Shown here: positions 8,671-16,763 of the stretch, piece by piece | How positions within the stretch are numbered: position 1 is the first letter of the stretch | Layout: each line of letters starts with the position of its first letter | Source of the DNA: JBLKSS01 sp047607725 | Lineage (GTDB): Bacteria > Pseudomonadota > Gammaproteobacteria > Enterobacterales > Enterobacteriaceae | Length of the DNA: 19,554 bases | NCBI RefSeq assembly: GCF_047607725.1 | Contig: NZ_JBLKSS010000029.1 | Span: 1-19,554 of the forward strand | Reading direction: 5' to 3' | The notes under the pieces: generated by a model | Databases searched by the model: none | The model's input: the letters and a program-made list of their open reading frames with translations, nothing else | What the model was told of the DNA's origin: nothing | Translations under genes and position numbers: made by a program

Positions 8671-10679
8671 CAGTGTCGTCTCCCGTCACGCGCCAGCCGC
8701 GTCTCCACAGCGGTGGCAATCTCGCGCCCGTCCAGCGTGACGCTGACATTGATATCTGGAAGGGAAGGCGTTTCTTTAATCGCTGTCGCGCTGCTCCTGT
8801 TATTCTGGACGTCAGGGATCATAAAGCGGCGAATTTCAGCCTGTGCGGCCAGCGCATCCTGTTTTTGTAGGTTAGCCCGCTTCAGGCGCGCCAACTCAGC
8901 CATTTCAGCAGCCTGTCCCACGGTATTTGCCGGTGTCATAGCCATCATTCCGGCTGTCACAGGATTTATCAAAGCCGCTCCACGTGCGCTCAGTANCCCC
9001 TCAGTTAGAACCCCTTTTCCAGCAGAAAGGACTTTTTTGCCGACCTGTGTGCCCAATAGACCTCCGCTCACCAGGCTTTTACCGGCTGAGATGACTTTGC
9101 CTCCGGATTTTTTCAAAACTGTACCGATGCCCGTCGCACCCGCACCTTTCCCCAGCAATATATCAGCGCCGGTCTTGACGGCCGCTGCCGCCCCCAGCGC
9201 GGTAATGGCCAGCGACGCCTGGGTCGCTGCTGTGGTGAGACCAGGGAATTCCTGGGCCAGCCTGGCGCCGCTCTCGGCCACGTCGCCCAGCACACTGGAC
9301 AGTGGNGCGACCGCATCATTGGTCGTATAGAGTTTTTCATTTTCCGCCTGCTGAACGCGAAACTGGCTGCCTTTACTCACCAGGCCAAAGTCCAGATCGC
9401 CTGATAGCTGGCCTGCAGGTGTATCAAACTGTTTGACCACCTCATCGGTCAGCTGTCGGAACATCGTCCGGCTGCGCTCATAGCCATAAAACCCATTGCG
9501 CGATTCCTGATTAGTCAGCAGGGTCGAGACATGGGCACCGTGACGCCCTTCAATCGCCGCTTCCAGGTTGGCGCGTTTTTCCGGATCGCGCGTGTTGGCC
9601 AGCTCAGCGCGCAGTTTTTTCGTTTGCGGATCGTGCCTGTCCGCCAGTTGTATCACCCGATACAACGTATCGAGCGACGCCAGGCCGGCTTTCACATCCT
9701 GGGTCATCAGCGCCTGGATATCGACGCCCTTGCCCCGGATAAGCAGATTTTTCGCGTTGTTCTTCAGGTTGGTGGAGGACAGCTCGGCCAGCAGGCTATT
9801 GGCGTTGGTGGCCGCCTCACCGGGCTCGCCGGCAACCGAGCCGGCGGCTTCAAACAGCGCCAGGGTCTGGGCATAGCCCCGTCGTCCATGGAAGCCGGCC
9901 GACTTGGCGGCCTCGAGCGCGCGCGGCACCGCCGAGGCCAGCAGCGGAACGTCCACCAGACCGTGTTGCGCCGCTGTGGTGGCCCCGCTCAGGGCGATGC
10001 GGCTGTCGCGTTCGCTGAGATTAAAATTGACCGCCGCATTTTGCAGCAGCGCCATCTCTTTGGGCTCCGCCCCGGTGGCCGTGGCGTTTTTCATCACCTC
10101 CGGCAGATAGGAAAAGGCTTTTTCCTTCGGCAGGGAGCGCAGCATGATTTCCAGCGCGTCCATGGCCGGGCCGGGGGTGCCGCCGCCGGCGCGCGTGGCG
10201 GCGCGAATGTGCTGGTCAATGACCTTAAGGCCCGCCTCGCGCACACTCGCGTTATCATTGCGGTAGGCAAAATTGGCCAGCTTGCGCAGGTGCGCATCGT
10301 AGTCCATCTGGCGGGTAATGGGCTGGCGCAGCGTCATCGCCCCGGCAACCAGCCCGGAGCCAAGGGACAGCGCCCCCTTAAGCCAGCTGCGTTGCTGGCG
10401 TTCGGCCCCGGCCATTTCCTGACGCAGCCGGGCAATGCTGGTCTGCATCTTGTCATAGGCGCGCACCTGCTCGCTGGCCGACAGGGTGCCGCTGCGCGCC
10501 AGGCGCTGATAGGCCGCCTGGGTACGCTGGATTTCCCGCTGCAGGTGACGCTCGCCGCGTAGCCCCAGGGTTTCCCGCGCCTGGCTCAGGCGGCGAAATT
10601 CCGCCGACAGACGGCGAATGCCCGGCGTCGCGCTGTCCTTGACGCCAAAACGTAGCTGGGTATCAAATTCACGGGCCAT
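8670..10679 (-). CDS. Tail tape measure protein (Mu gp42-like)
   Basis: This is the largest gene in the window (669 residues), located after the frameshifted chaperone as in nearly all long-tailed phages. Residues about 20-100 are Arg/Gln/Glu-rich and predicted coiled coil (ETLGLRGERHLQREIQRTQAAY). A tail-tape-measure core follows, with hydrophobic patches near 105-120 (GALSLGSGLVAGAMTL) and about 480-500 (ASLAITALGAAAAV). The C-terminus ends SVTLDGREIATAVETRLARD, a typical ending in this family. It fixes tail length and may be ejected with the DNA. N bases at 8997 and 9305 give unknown residues. No break is seen. Confidence 0.9.
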   Translation of the reverse strand: MAREFDTQLRFGVKDSATPGIRRLSAEFRRLSQARETLGLRGERHLQREIQRTQAAYQRLARSGTLSASEQVRAYDKMQTSIARLRQEMAGAERQQRSWLKGALSLGSGLVAGAMTLRQPITRQMDYDAHLRKLANFAYRNDNASVREAGLKVIDQHIRAATRAGGGTPGPAMDALEIMLRSLPKEKAFSYLPEVMKNATATGAEPKEMALLQNAAVNFNLSERDSRIALSGATTAAQHGLVDVPLLASAVPRALEAAKSAGFHGRRGYAQTLALFEAAGSVAGEPGEAATNANSLLAELSSTNLKNNAKNLLIRGKGVDIQALMTQDVKAGLASLDTLYRVIQLADRHDPQTKKLRAELANTRDPEKRANLEAAIEGRHGAHVSTLLTNQESRNGFYGYERSRTMFRQLTDEVVKQFDTPAGQLSGDLDFGLVSKGSQFRVQQAENEKLYTTNDAVXPLSSVLGDVAESGARLAQEFPGLTTAATQASLAITALGAAAAVKTGADILLGKGAGATGIGTVLKKSGGKVISAGKSLVSGGLLGTQVGKKVLSAGKGVLTEGXLSARGAALINPVTAGMMAMTPANTVGQAAEMAELARLKRANLQKQDALAAQAEIRRFMIPDVQNNRSSATAIKETPSLPDINVSVTLDGREIATAVETRLARDGRRH

Positions 10680-10682
10680 GGG

Positions 10683-11176
10683 TTACGTCCGTTTGGCTGA
10701 GGGAGGCCGGCGGCGCAGGCTTTTGATGGTCCTGTTTTTCCGCCAGCCCTTGGGGTTTTCCAGACGCCCGATAGCGTCGAGCAGCCCGCCCAGCGCTACA
10801 GCGTCAAGGCGGCGGGCGCGGGCGGCGCTGATGCCGTACTGTCCGAGTCGGACAAGGGCAAAACGGTAGTCGCGCAGTCGGGCTTCAGCGCGCTGAGCTT
10901 TTTTTTCGCCTCAAGCTGGGCGGTATGCAGCGCGGTATAATCTTCCGGCACCAGGGTGTCGCACAGAAGCGGATAGGTGATCTCTTCCGGTGCCAAGGTG
11001 CCCAGTTGGGTCAGGCAGCGGGCCAGAATACCCANCGCGGTGTCGGATTCGGGAATACCGGCCTCGATAACGGCGATTTCATCGCCCACGGTGGCCAGGC
11101 GGACCGTCACCTCACGGTGCAGTACGCCGTCGTGGTAAATGCCCACCGGCAGGGTGGTGCTATGGGTAAATGNCAT
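10683..11176 (-). CDS. Tail-assembly chaperone, -1 frameshift long form (gp41 + extension)
   Basis: If ribosomes slip -1 at 10904-10898, the reading continues AQRAEARLRDYRFALVRLGQYG and on through a basic, coherent stretch to TAA at 10685-10683, six bases before... the tape-measure ATG region. The extension of about 70 codons has no other explanation in the gap between gp41 and gp42. The layout matches the short/long (G/GT, E/E+E') chaperone pairs of long-tailed phages, in which the long form binds the tape measure and the tube subunits. The long product is inferred from the open frame, slippery site and position, and is not demonstrated. Confidence 0.75.
10796..11176 (-). CDS. Tail-assembly chaperone, short form (Mu gp41 family)
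   Basis: The zero-frame product has 126 residues, with the gp41/E/14 family pattern of a tail-tube-adjacent chaperone: ...TVRLATVGDEIAVIEAG, ILARCLTQLGTLAPEEIT and LVPEDYTALHTAQLEAKKKLSALK. Downstream of the A-run at 10906-10899 the zero frame becomes low in family character (SDSDSTASAPPAPAAL), as expected when the real extension is in another frame. It sits three bases after tube gene M. N bases occur at 11035 and next to the start, so the second residue is unknown. Confidence 0.83.
   Translation of the reverse strand: MXFTHSTTLPVGIYHDGVLHREVTVRLATVGDEIAVIEAGIPESDTAXGILARCLTQLGTLAPEEITYPLLCDTLVPEDYTALHTAQLEAKKKLSALKPDCATTVLPLSDSDSTASAPPAPAALTL
10898..10904 (-). promoter_or_regulatory. Programmed -1 ribosomal frameshift slippery site, A AAA AAG
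   Basis: Eight A residues then G on the minus strand (10906-10898) give zero-frame codons GCG AAA AAA AAG. The last seven bases are the dnaX-type heptamer A AAA AAG, the most slip-prone in Enterobacteria. After the slip the frame is open to 10683. I did not find a clear stimulatory stem by eye, although the downstream sequence is GC-rich. Confidence 0.75.
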
Positions 11177-11179
11177 NGN

Positions 11180-11548
11180 TTACTCCTCAACCTTGTTCAG
11201 TGCAAAGGCGCTAATGGTGATACGGGCCTCATTGTCAACGGTATACTGTTCACCCACCTCGGTAACAAACACACCCTGATAGGTGATGCGCTTGCCGCCG
11301 GTGAGGGGGTATTGCGTCAGTTTTGCGCCCNAGATTTTTTCCCAGTGCAGGGTCTTGTCGACCGGTACCACGGCGGTAATGGACAGCTCCCAGGTGGCAA
11401 TCCCCTGGGTGTAGCCCTTGGCGCGCCAGGTGGAATTCATGGTCTTGACCAGCTGCTTGCCGGTGTTCTCGCGCGGACTAAACTCAGTCACCTCAACCTC
11501 GGTGCTGTTGACCTCCAGCACCACCGCGCCGGTGTATTCCAGTGCCAT
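11180..11548 (-). CDS. Tail tube protein (Mu gpM)
   Basis: The protein has 122 residues, close to Mu M (about 118). It begins MALEYTGAVVLEVNSTEVEV, with VKTMNSTWRAKGYTQGIATWELSITAVVP and a C-terminal YTVDNEARITISAFALNKVEE typical of tube proteins. It forms the inner tube inside the sheath. The downstream end, GAGGAG then TAA, supplies the ribosome site for gp41. One N (11331) affects one residue. Confidence 0.9.
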   Translation of the reverse strand: MALEYTGAVVLEVNSTEVEVTEFSPRENTGKQLVKTMNSTWRAKGYTQGIATWELSITAVVPVDKTLHWEKIXGAKLTQYPLTGGKRITYQGVFVTEVGEQYTVDNEARITISAFALNKVEE

Positions 11549-11559
11549 ACAGGCCCCCT

Positions 11560-12999
11560 TTACAAAAGATAAATGGTGGCGGCAAACACATGCAGACCGC
11601 GCACCNCCGCCGCCGGGATGCTGGCATCGGCGCGGCTGTCGTCCTGCCGACTGCGTGTGACCTTCAGCTGGTCCTTGTGTTCGTCCACATTTTCAACGAT
11701 TTCCAGCTGCTCCAGGGCGTAGAGCACATCGAGCAGCTCGGAGCGGATACGCAGCAGGCGGATATCGTTGAGTTTTTCGCGCGGGAAGCGCTGGGTGATA
11801 CGGGCACGGCAGGCCAGGCGCACATAGTCCAGCGAGCGCAGGATAGTGATATCCATCAACGAACGGTCGGTCACGCCCATGCTGTTTTTCACATAGGTAC
11901 TGACTGCCCGCACAATCTGCACCTGACTGCCGTTCACCTCAAAAGGCGTCAGGCCGTTGGCCAGCGCGTTTTCCTGCTCGCTGCGCCCCGGCCATTTGTC
12001 CTGCGGCGTGATATCCGCACCGGGTAACGCCAGGGTGTTGAGCGGGCGCGCCGGGTCAGACTCGCTGGCGATGATGGCGGCATATATCGCTGCCAGCTCG
12101 CCGCCCGGCAGCATTGAGCCGGGGTACCAGCCCATCGTGAGACGCNCCGCGTTGACGTCTGTCGTGAGCGCGGTGCCCCCTGCCAGCGTGCCATTCCAGC
12201 CGACCACCCCCAGTGCGCCGCGCTGCTCCAGCGGCCCGGACACCTTGTCCAGCCNGGCGGCAAGGGTGGTGAGCGCGGTTTTGCTGGCGTACGGCGACAT
12301 CACCAGGGTATGCCCGGCGCTGAAAATCNCCGCCAGCGCCGCATCCAGTGCGGGGTCGCCCTCGCCGCCGCGCATCGGCGTCAGCGCAGCGGTGATACCC
12401 GGTGCGCTGAGTGTGACGGCCACGCCAATCTGGTTACCACAGGCCCCTTTATTGCGCGCAGTCAGCACCAGCTGATTACCGGGGCTTTTACCGCCGGATG
12501 ACGGAGCCGGAATATCCGCCATCGCCGCCGTTACCGGTAGCGCGTCCAGGGTGTTGATGGCCTCGACCAGGCTCACCATCAGCGCCCCGGCGCTATCGCC
12601 ACTGGCGACAGCAATGGCGACGGTTTCGCCGCAGACGCCAAGGCGCCCCTGCCCGGTGCCGCTGGCGCTGCCCTTCAGTACCAGCGTACCGCTGGCCGCC
12701 ACGCCGGCCTCGCTGTCCGGTATCCCCACCACCGCCAGCTGCAGGGTGTCATTGGCGCGGATGGCGGCCCGCGCCATGCGGTGCGCCTGGGAGCCACGCC
12801 CAAACAGGCTGGCGGCGGCCTCATCGCTGAACACGTTTACCGGCGTCAGCGTATCGGTGTCCGGCGTGGTGGTGCGCTGGGCCAATATCACCAGCTTCTG
12901 GTCGTTAGTGGCCAGCGCCCGTGACGCCAGGGTGGTGTTAAACCCGAAGTAATAGCCGGGTTTATAGGTTGGCGTCGGTATCACGGCATCAATGCTCAT
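11560..12999 (-). CDS. Contractile tail sheath protein (Mu gpL)
   Basis: The protein has 479 residues (Mu L is about 495). It starts MSIDAVIPTPTYKPGYYFGFNTTLASRAL after a strong Shine-Dalgarno (AAGGGGG). Sheath features include KLVILAQRT near 35, GRGSQAHRMARAAIRAND at about 67-85 and, in the C-terminal half, VNGSQVQIVRAVSTYVKNSMG with SLMDITILRSLDYVR, the conserved C-terminal sheath domain. It contracts to drive the tube through the envelope. Several N bases (for example 11606, 12146, 12255, 12329) leave residues unknown, but the frame is unbroken. Confidence 0.93.
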   Translation of the reverse strand: MSIDAVIPTPTYKPGYYFGFNTTLASRALATNDQKLVILAQRTTTPDTDTLTPVNVFSDEAAASLFGRGSQAHRMARAAIRANDTLQLAVVGIPDSEAGVAASGTLVLKGSASGTGQGRLGVCGETVAIAVASGDSAGALMVSLVEAINTLDALPVTAAMADIPAPSSGGKSPGNQLVLTARNKGACGNQIGVAVTLSAPGITAALTPMRGGEGDPALDAALAXIFSAGHTLVMSPYASKTALTTLAAXLDKVSGPLEQRGALGVVGWNGTLAGGTALTTDVNAXRLTMGWYPGSMLPGGELAAIYAAIIASESDPARPLNTLALPGADITPQDKWPGRSEQENALANGLTPFEVNGSQVQIVRAVSTYVKNSMGVTDRSLMDITILRSLDYVRLACRARITQRFPREKLNDIRLLRIRSELLDVLYALEQLEIVENVDEHKDQLKVTRSRQDDSRADASIPAAXVRGLHVFAATIYLL

Positions 13000-13050
13000 G
13001 CGTCCCCCTTGATAGATGGTTTATCGCGCAGCCCTTGACGGGCCATCACG

Positions 13051-13698
13051 TCAATCAGGATCTTTTGCCCTGGTGGTCACCAGATCCTGCGCGACAGCCG
13101 TTGACGGGTCATCAAGGTGATAGGCCAGCCCGGTGCGCTCATGCATCGGCCACGGCGTATCCAGTCGCCCCTGATAGTCCGCAAACAGCCGGTCAGGATC
13201 ATTGTCGCCTTCCGGCGCGGGCCAGCGGCCATTATCCAGCGCCTCTTCAACCCAGACCGTGTCGAACTCGCAAGAATAGGCCGCCAGGGCATCACTGTTC
13301 AGGCGGGTGCTAAGCAGCGAGCGCACCCGGCCCGGCAGCAGGGGCTCGACAGGCAGCCCCATATCCTGCCGGCTCATCAAGCGCCGCACGGCCCGAATCA
13401 GTCGATTGCAGCCCACTTCATCGCGGGCCGGGCCGCCCTTGCGCTGGGCGGCTTCCTCACGCACCGAATAGGCCGCCAGCAGCACCGAGAAACGCCCGGT
13501 GGTATAAAAACGGTGTTTATGGGTACTGACCGGGCGGGTCTGCTGCACGCCGAAAAAGGTCACCCAGCAGGCGGGCAGCACGCGGGCGATAGCCCCCACA
13601 TCCTCCAGCTCGCCACCATAGCTGCCGACGCTACACACCATGCGACCCAGCCCGTCTTTAAGCCGCGCCATCATGGCGTTTTCAATTTCGCTTATCAT
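13051..13698 (-). CDS. Mu gp37-like head-tail protein (DUF1834)
   Basis: The protein has 215 residues. The N-terminus MISEIENAMMARLKDGLGRM followed by VGAIARVLPACWVTFFGVQQ matches Mu gp37 relatives, as do the position between gp36 and the sheath and the one-base overlap with the gp36 stop (TAATG). It is thought to be a tail-terminator or connector component. No gp38 (DUF2635) gene can be seen between it and the sheath; only a 16-codon frame occupies that slot. No damage is visible. Confidence 0.85.
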   Translation of the reverse strand: MISEIENAMMARLKDGLGRMVCSVGSYGGELEDVGAIARVLPACWVTFFGVQQTRPVSTHKHRFYTTGRFSVLLAAYSVREEAAQRKGGPARDEVGCNRLIRAVRRLMSRQDMGLPVEPLLPGRVRSLLSTRLNSDALAAYSCEFDTVWVEEALDNGRWPAPEGDNDPDRLFADYQGRLDTPWPMHERTGLAYHLDDPSTAVAQDLVTTRAKDPD

Positions 13699-14126
13699 TA
13701 AAATCCCCCTCCGCCGGTCTGGTTGCGGCCCCAGATGCGGCGACCGGAAAAGAACGCCGCCCCGGCATTGCCCTGCAGCGTGCCACCGTTCTGGGTGGTG
13801 GCCAGCGTAACCCGCCCATTGGCGACGTTTTCCAGATAGCGGATGGCGTCGCGGTAGCGGTCACGGATTTCATCGGTGCAGACCCGTTCGGTGCCGGTGA
13901 GGCGGTAGCGGGCGATATCACAGGCAATGCCGCGCAGGTTGGAGGGCACCCCCGGCAGCGGCAGGGTATAGCGCCCGCCGATATAGCCATTAATCTCATC
14001 ACTGGCGGCCTGCAACCCGCCGGCCAGCACGGCAGCATCAATCTCGCCGGTGTTGTCGCGGTCGGTCAGGGTGCGCACTTCCCGCTCTCCAAAGCGCAAC
14101 ACCATGTCCTCAAGGCTGGCGTACAC
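13698..14126 (-). CDS. Mu gp36-like head-completion protein (DUF1320)
   Basis: The protein has 142 residues, MYASLEDMVLRFGEREVRTLTDRD, then the family pattern LQAASDEINGYIGGRYTLPLP and IACDIARYRLTG. DUF1320 proteins adopt a connector/adaptor fold between capsid and tail. It begins two bases after the capsid stop and ends in a Gly run (GGGGF). The gp35 gene of Mu has no counterpart here. Confidence 0.88.
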   Translation of the reverse strand: MYASLEDMVLRFGEREVRTLTDRDNTGEIDAAVLAGGLQAASDEINGYIGGRYTLPLPGVPSNLRGIACDIARYRLTGTERVCTDEIRDRYRDAIRYLENVANGRVTLATTQNGGTLQGNAGAAFFSGRRIWGRNQTGGGGF

Positions 14127-14128
14127 GC

Positions 14129-14820
14129 TTATTTACCCGTCGAGCCGTAGGCCATCTGCCAGAAGCCAAACCCGGCCTGGCCGCGCGCCTCTGCGCCAAA
14201 CTTGAACTGCTTGCGCATAAACACGTCCGGGCTGTTGATATCGGTCATGGCGACAAACAGCGGGGCCTGGCGCTGCTGGAAAATCAGCGGCTTTAACGGG
14301 CGGCTGGTATCCATCAGGAACCAGGCGCTGTCCGAGGTCAGCCAGGGCACGACCAGCACCTCGGCAGTGCCCTTGTAGATATTGGCCTTGCCGTCATCGA
14401 GACGTTCGGCGGTGATAAGGGTACGCGCCACATCGTCCAGCGCCGGCGGCACGACCAGCAGGTTGGGCATGATATTCAGCGGCCGCCCCTCTTCGTCATT
14501 CATCTGGCGCAGTTGCTTGCGCGCTTCGCCGTAGGACGCCTGCGCCTGCGCCAGCGACGCCGCCGACAGCACCTGCTTGCCTTTGTTGGAATAGGTGGTC
14601 TTGCCTATCGTGTGCTTGTCACTGAAAAACGGCTGGCCGTCATAGCCTTTTTTGCTAAAGCCTTTATTCAGCAGCTCAAACACCATCTCGTCCGGCCACT
14701 GTTTGGCGGCAAAGCCCGCATCCTGCGCCTGGGGCTGGTAAACACCCAGCTGGTCATTCTGGATATCGTTGCGATCCACTTCCACCGTGGCCTCATAGTC
14801 ATCATTGACCAGGGTGTAGG
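14129..14820 (-). pseudogene. Major capsid protein (Mu gpT), N-terminus deleted
   Basis: Capsid similarity runs from about 14820 (TYTLVNDDYEATVEVDRNDI) to the stop at 14129, ending GFGFWQMAYGSTGK. Typical features are VDRNDIQNDQLGVYQPQAQD, FELLNKGFSKKGYDGQPFF, DTSRPLKPLIFQQR and MRKQFKFGAEARGQAGFGFW. The first in-frame ATG is 14785, giving 218 residues against about 305 in Mu T. The missing part is the N-terminal 75-80 residues that normally precede the EATVEVDR-like strand. Upstream sequence is the C-terminally truncated protease I, so an internal deletion joined the two genes. It cannot make a normal capsid subunit. Confidence 0.85.
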
Positions 14821-14871
14821 TTGACGCCGCCAGCGCCGGCGCATCCAGTGCGCCCAGGGGCGATGGACGCG

Positions 14872-15735
14872 CCGCGCCCAGTCCTCATCTGCCCCCTTGA
14901 GCACGCGGCCATCACTGAGGGCCGCCGTCAGCAGGGTAGTGACTTCGTTGCCGCTCAGCTGACGACCGAGTGCCGCCACCTGCTCGCGCAGCTCATTGAC
15001 CACGCTGACCGGGGCATAGGCAGCCGGATCAGGGGGCGTGGTGGTCTGCTGTGACAGCGCGGTAATCTGGTTATCCTGCTCGCTGAGCAGCGACAGCAGA
15101 TTGACGCGGGCCGCCGCTGTACCTTGTCCGCCCGACAGGCGATCAATGAGTTTTTTCAGCTCAACCGTCACCTCGTCTGGCGTGGCCGACAGCGGCAGAT
15201 TCAGCATCCAGCGCAGTTGTTCTAACAGTTCATCCACGTTATTTTCTCCCGTGAGTTGTTGTGACGCCGCCGCCAGCAGCGCCGCCATACCGTCAAGCGC
15301 CGGCACGTTGGTCAGCGCGGCATTCACCAGGCAGGTCACATTGCCCTGCCTGTCGTACTGAAACAGCGGGGAGACAAAGCGGTACTCCCCGGCGGCAATC
15401 AGTGTGCGGGCGCGCTCGGTCCATTCGACATCCACTGCAAACAGCCCCTGGCTCTCGACCCATTCCAGCTGCGAATACCAGCCGGCTGCCGGGGCCGGCT
15501 GGTCGTTCTCCCGGGCATGGATAGCCTGGTGCTCATAGTCAAAGCAGTACGGCGTCTGACGGGCCTGGGCGGCGTCAATTAACCGCTGGGCCTGGGGGGC
15601 CTCCAGCCGCCAGTGCGCCACGTCGGTGGGACGTGTATCCTGCGAGCGAAAGGTGCCGGCCGGAAACAGCTGGACACGGGTGCTGGCGCTCTCCAGCGCC
15701 ACGGTCAGTGCGGCAAGGCGGACGGTGTTTTTCAC
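14872..15735 (-). pseudogene. Head maturation protease/scaffold (Mu gpI), C-terminus lost
   Basis: Residues 1 to about 288 match Mu protease I: LESASTRVQLFPAGTFRSQDTRP, the DYEHQAIHARENDQPAPAAGW motif, VEWTERARTLIAAGEYRFVSPLF and NAALTNVPALDGM. A Gln/Leu-rich scaffold part follows (VDELLEQLRWMLNLPLSA, LREQVAALGRQLSGNEV). After LKGADEDWAR (ends 14872) the frame runs into Arg/Trp-rich nonsense that is the capsid gene read out of frame, stopping at 14668. Mu I is about 361 residues, so some 70 are missing. The GTG at 15735 is the likely start, though its ribosome site is weak. The protease cleaves scaffold and itself during head assembly. Confidence 0.83.
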
Positions 15736-15993
15736 GCGGTGGCGGTCCCAGAAAGTGTATTCATGGGAAACAGCCTAACGTGAGCATCGGGGATCTCGTC
15801 GTGACGGGGGTGTAGAGAGTAATGGTGAGGGGAAAACATCGCAATAACGGGCTGCCGTCAGACTACACCGCTGACGCTGGCGGCAATACCCCGATTAAAA
15901 CCCGTTTAAATCGCCACAGAATCGCTTAACGCTGTTTCAACCGCACATCGTCTGCCTGGCTATCAAAAAACGCGCTACGGCCTTTTCAGAGCG
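15736..15993. other. Non-coding gap between gpG and protease I
   Basis: These 258 bases hold no convincing gene on either strand. They contain the second copy of the intergenic repeat (15801-15832) and an imperfect hairpin around 15850-15885 (GTCAG/CTGAC core with GCC/GGC outer pairs and a 3-base bulge), which may be a remnant terminator or processing site. I could not support a promoter. Confidence 0.5.
15801..15832 (-). repeat. Dispersed intergenic repeat, copy 2 (upstream of protease I)
   Basis: The plus strand starts GTGACGGGGGTGTAGAGAG and aligns with 5514-5544 over its whole length with a few mismatches. It lies 66 nt upstream of the protease I start, in the same orientation relative to transcription as the other copy. 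Confidence 0.5.
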
Positions 15994-16480
15994 TCACTCG
16001 TCCAGCGCACGCTGGAGGTAATCATTGACGGTGTGCGCCAGGGCCTGATAATCCTCGTCGGTCAGACTGAGAAAGGGCCGCGCCGGTATCGTCGAGCCGG
16101 GGTGATTGACGTTTTTTACCACCCGACCGTTAAAGGCCAGCGCCTTTTTATAGCGGGGGCGAATAACATGGGGCCGGGTGGTGCCTCCCTGCTGGTGAAT
16201 ACGCGTGTACACCACATTGGTTCCGACCACGGCCTGGTCGTTATCGGCGTCGCTGTCAATGGAGGCGGCCAGCACGCCCCGACTGCTGCAGGATTTTACC
16301 GGCGCGCGCAATGGGCAGCCAGCGCGGGTGGCCTTCCTGCTCGAAATTCTCCATCACCGCGTCATACAGTTCTTCACTGAGGGCGCGCATCAACGGCTGA
16401 CGGTGGCTCAGGGACTACGCCAGCCGTTCCAGGGCTTGACGCAGGGTATCGGGCACGGTGATCGTCACATCTATCGTAAG
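15994..16480 (-). pseudogene. Mu gpG-like virion morphogenesis (tail completion) protein, broken
   Basis: Reading from the junction gives TIDVTITVPDTLRQALERLA, then an in-frame TAG (16417-16415), then SLSHRQPLMRALSEELYDAV and ENFEQEGHPRWLPIARAGK. A one-base insertion in the C-run 16277-16280 shifts the frame. Translation then continues as GVLAASIDSDADNDQAVVGTN, VYTRIHQQGG, HVIRPRYKKALAFNGRVV and IPARPFLSLTDEDYQAL to the stop at 15994. The repaired length of about 161 residues fits Mu gpG (156). The initiation codon is lost because the inverted-repeat segment begins at 16476, although an in-frame GTG exists at 16468-16466. The gene is non-functional as it stands. Confidence 0.85.
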
Positions 16481-16525
16481 CGCCCCGTGGAGGACGTCTT
16501 GAATTATTGGTGGGTTTGTTGTATG
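16476..16525 (+). repeat. Left arm of 49/50-bp inverted repeat
   Basis: The arm starts GTAAGCGCCCCGTGG and ends GTTTGTTGTATG. It pairs with 16764-16812 on the opposite strand, with a single one-base gap. Confidence 0.9.
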
Positions 16526-16644
16526 AGACAGTAAACCTACGTTACACGCTTATGTTCATTGCATTTTCACATTGTATTGATTTTAATAACTTTTATTTCC
16601 ATCCCGGTTTGAGTGATATGAAATTAGTGGTTCTGAAGTTTGTG

Positions 16645-16681
16645 ATAATGTCCATTAAAATTTAAGTGGACACTATTATCG
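16645..16681. repeat. Imperfect palindrome inside the junction segment
   Basis: The left half, GATAAT-GTCCA-TTAAA, mirrors the right half, whose reverse complement reads GATAATAGTGTCCACTTAAA, differing by a 3-base and a 1-base gap. It lies near the middle of the 337-bp segment. It could be two abutted, inverted element ends or an operator. Confidence 0.55.
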
Positions 16682-16763
16682 CCGGATTATCCATGATCTG
16701 ACAGCCGTCCCTTATAGGATGCGGGTTCACTAGGCATCGTAGTGGAACATATTCTTACCGGGC

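Larger units (their letters stand above)
1..16475 (-). mobile_element. Mu-like prophage remnant, late (head-tail) arm only
   Basis: Gene order from right to left on the minus strand follows phage Mu: gpG, protease I, capsid T, gp36, gp37, sheath L, tube M, gp41, tape measure, gp43, gp44, gp45, gp46, gp47, gp48, fibres. Neighbours mostly overlap by a few bases or are separated by less than 20, as in one late transcript. No repressor, transposase A/B, lysis, terminase, portal or gpF gene is present before the host gene fruB begins at 16813, so the left arm has been deleted. The right end lies beyond position 1. Many genes carry frameshifts or stops, so the element is defective. Assignment rests on synteny and recognised protein families. 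Confidence 0.93.

Noticed and set aside
9531..10562. A 343-codon plus-strand frame opposite the tape measure
   Set aside because: Antisense shadow; no recognisable domain, and it lies wholly within a well-supported gene.
12996..13046. A 16-codon frame (MARQGLRDKPSIKGDA) between gp37 and the sheath, overlapping the sheath ATG, in the place of Mu gp38
   Set aside because: Too short and without DUF2635 features; it may be a coupling leader or chance. The gp38 gene appears absent.
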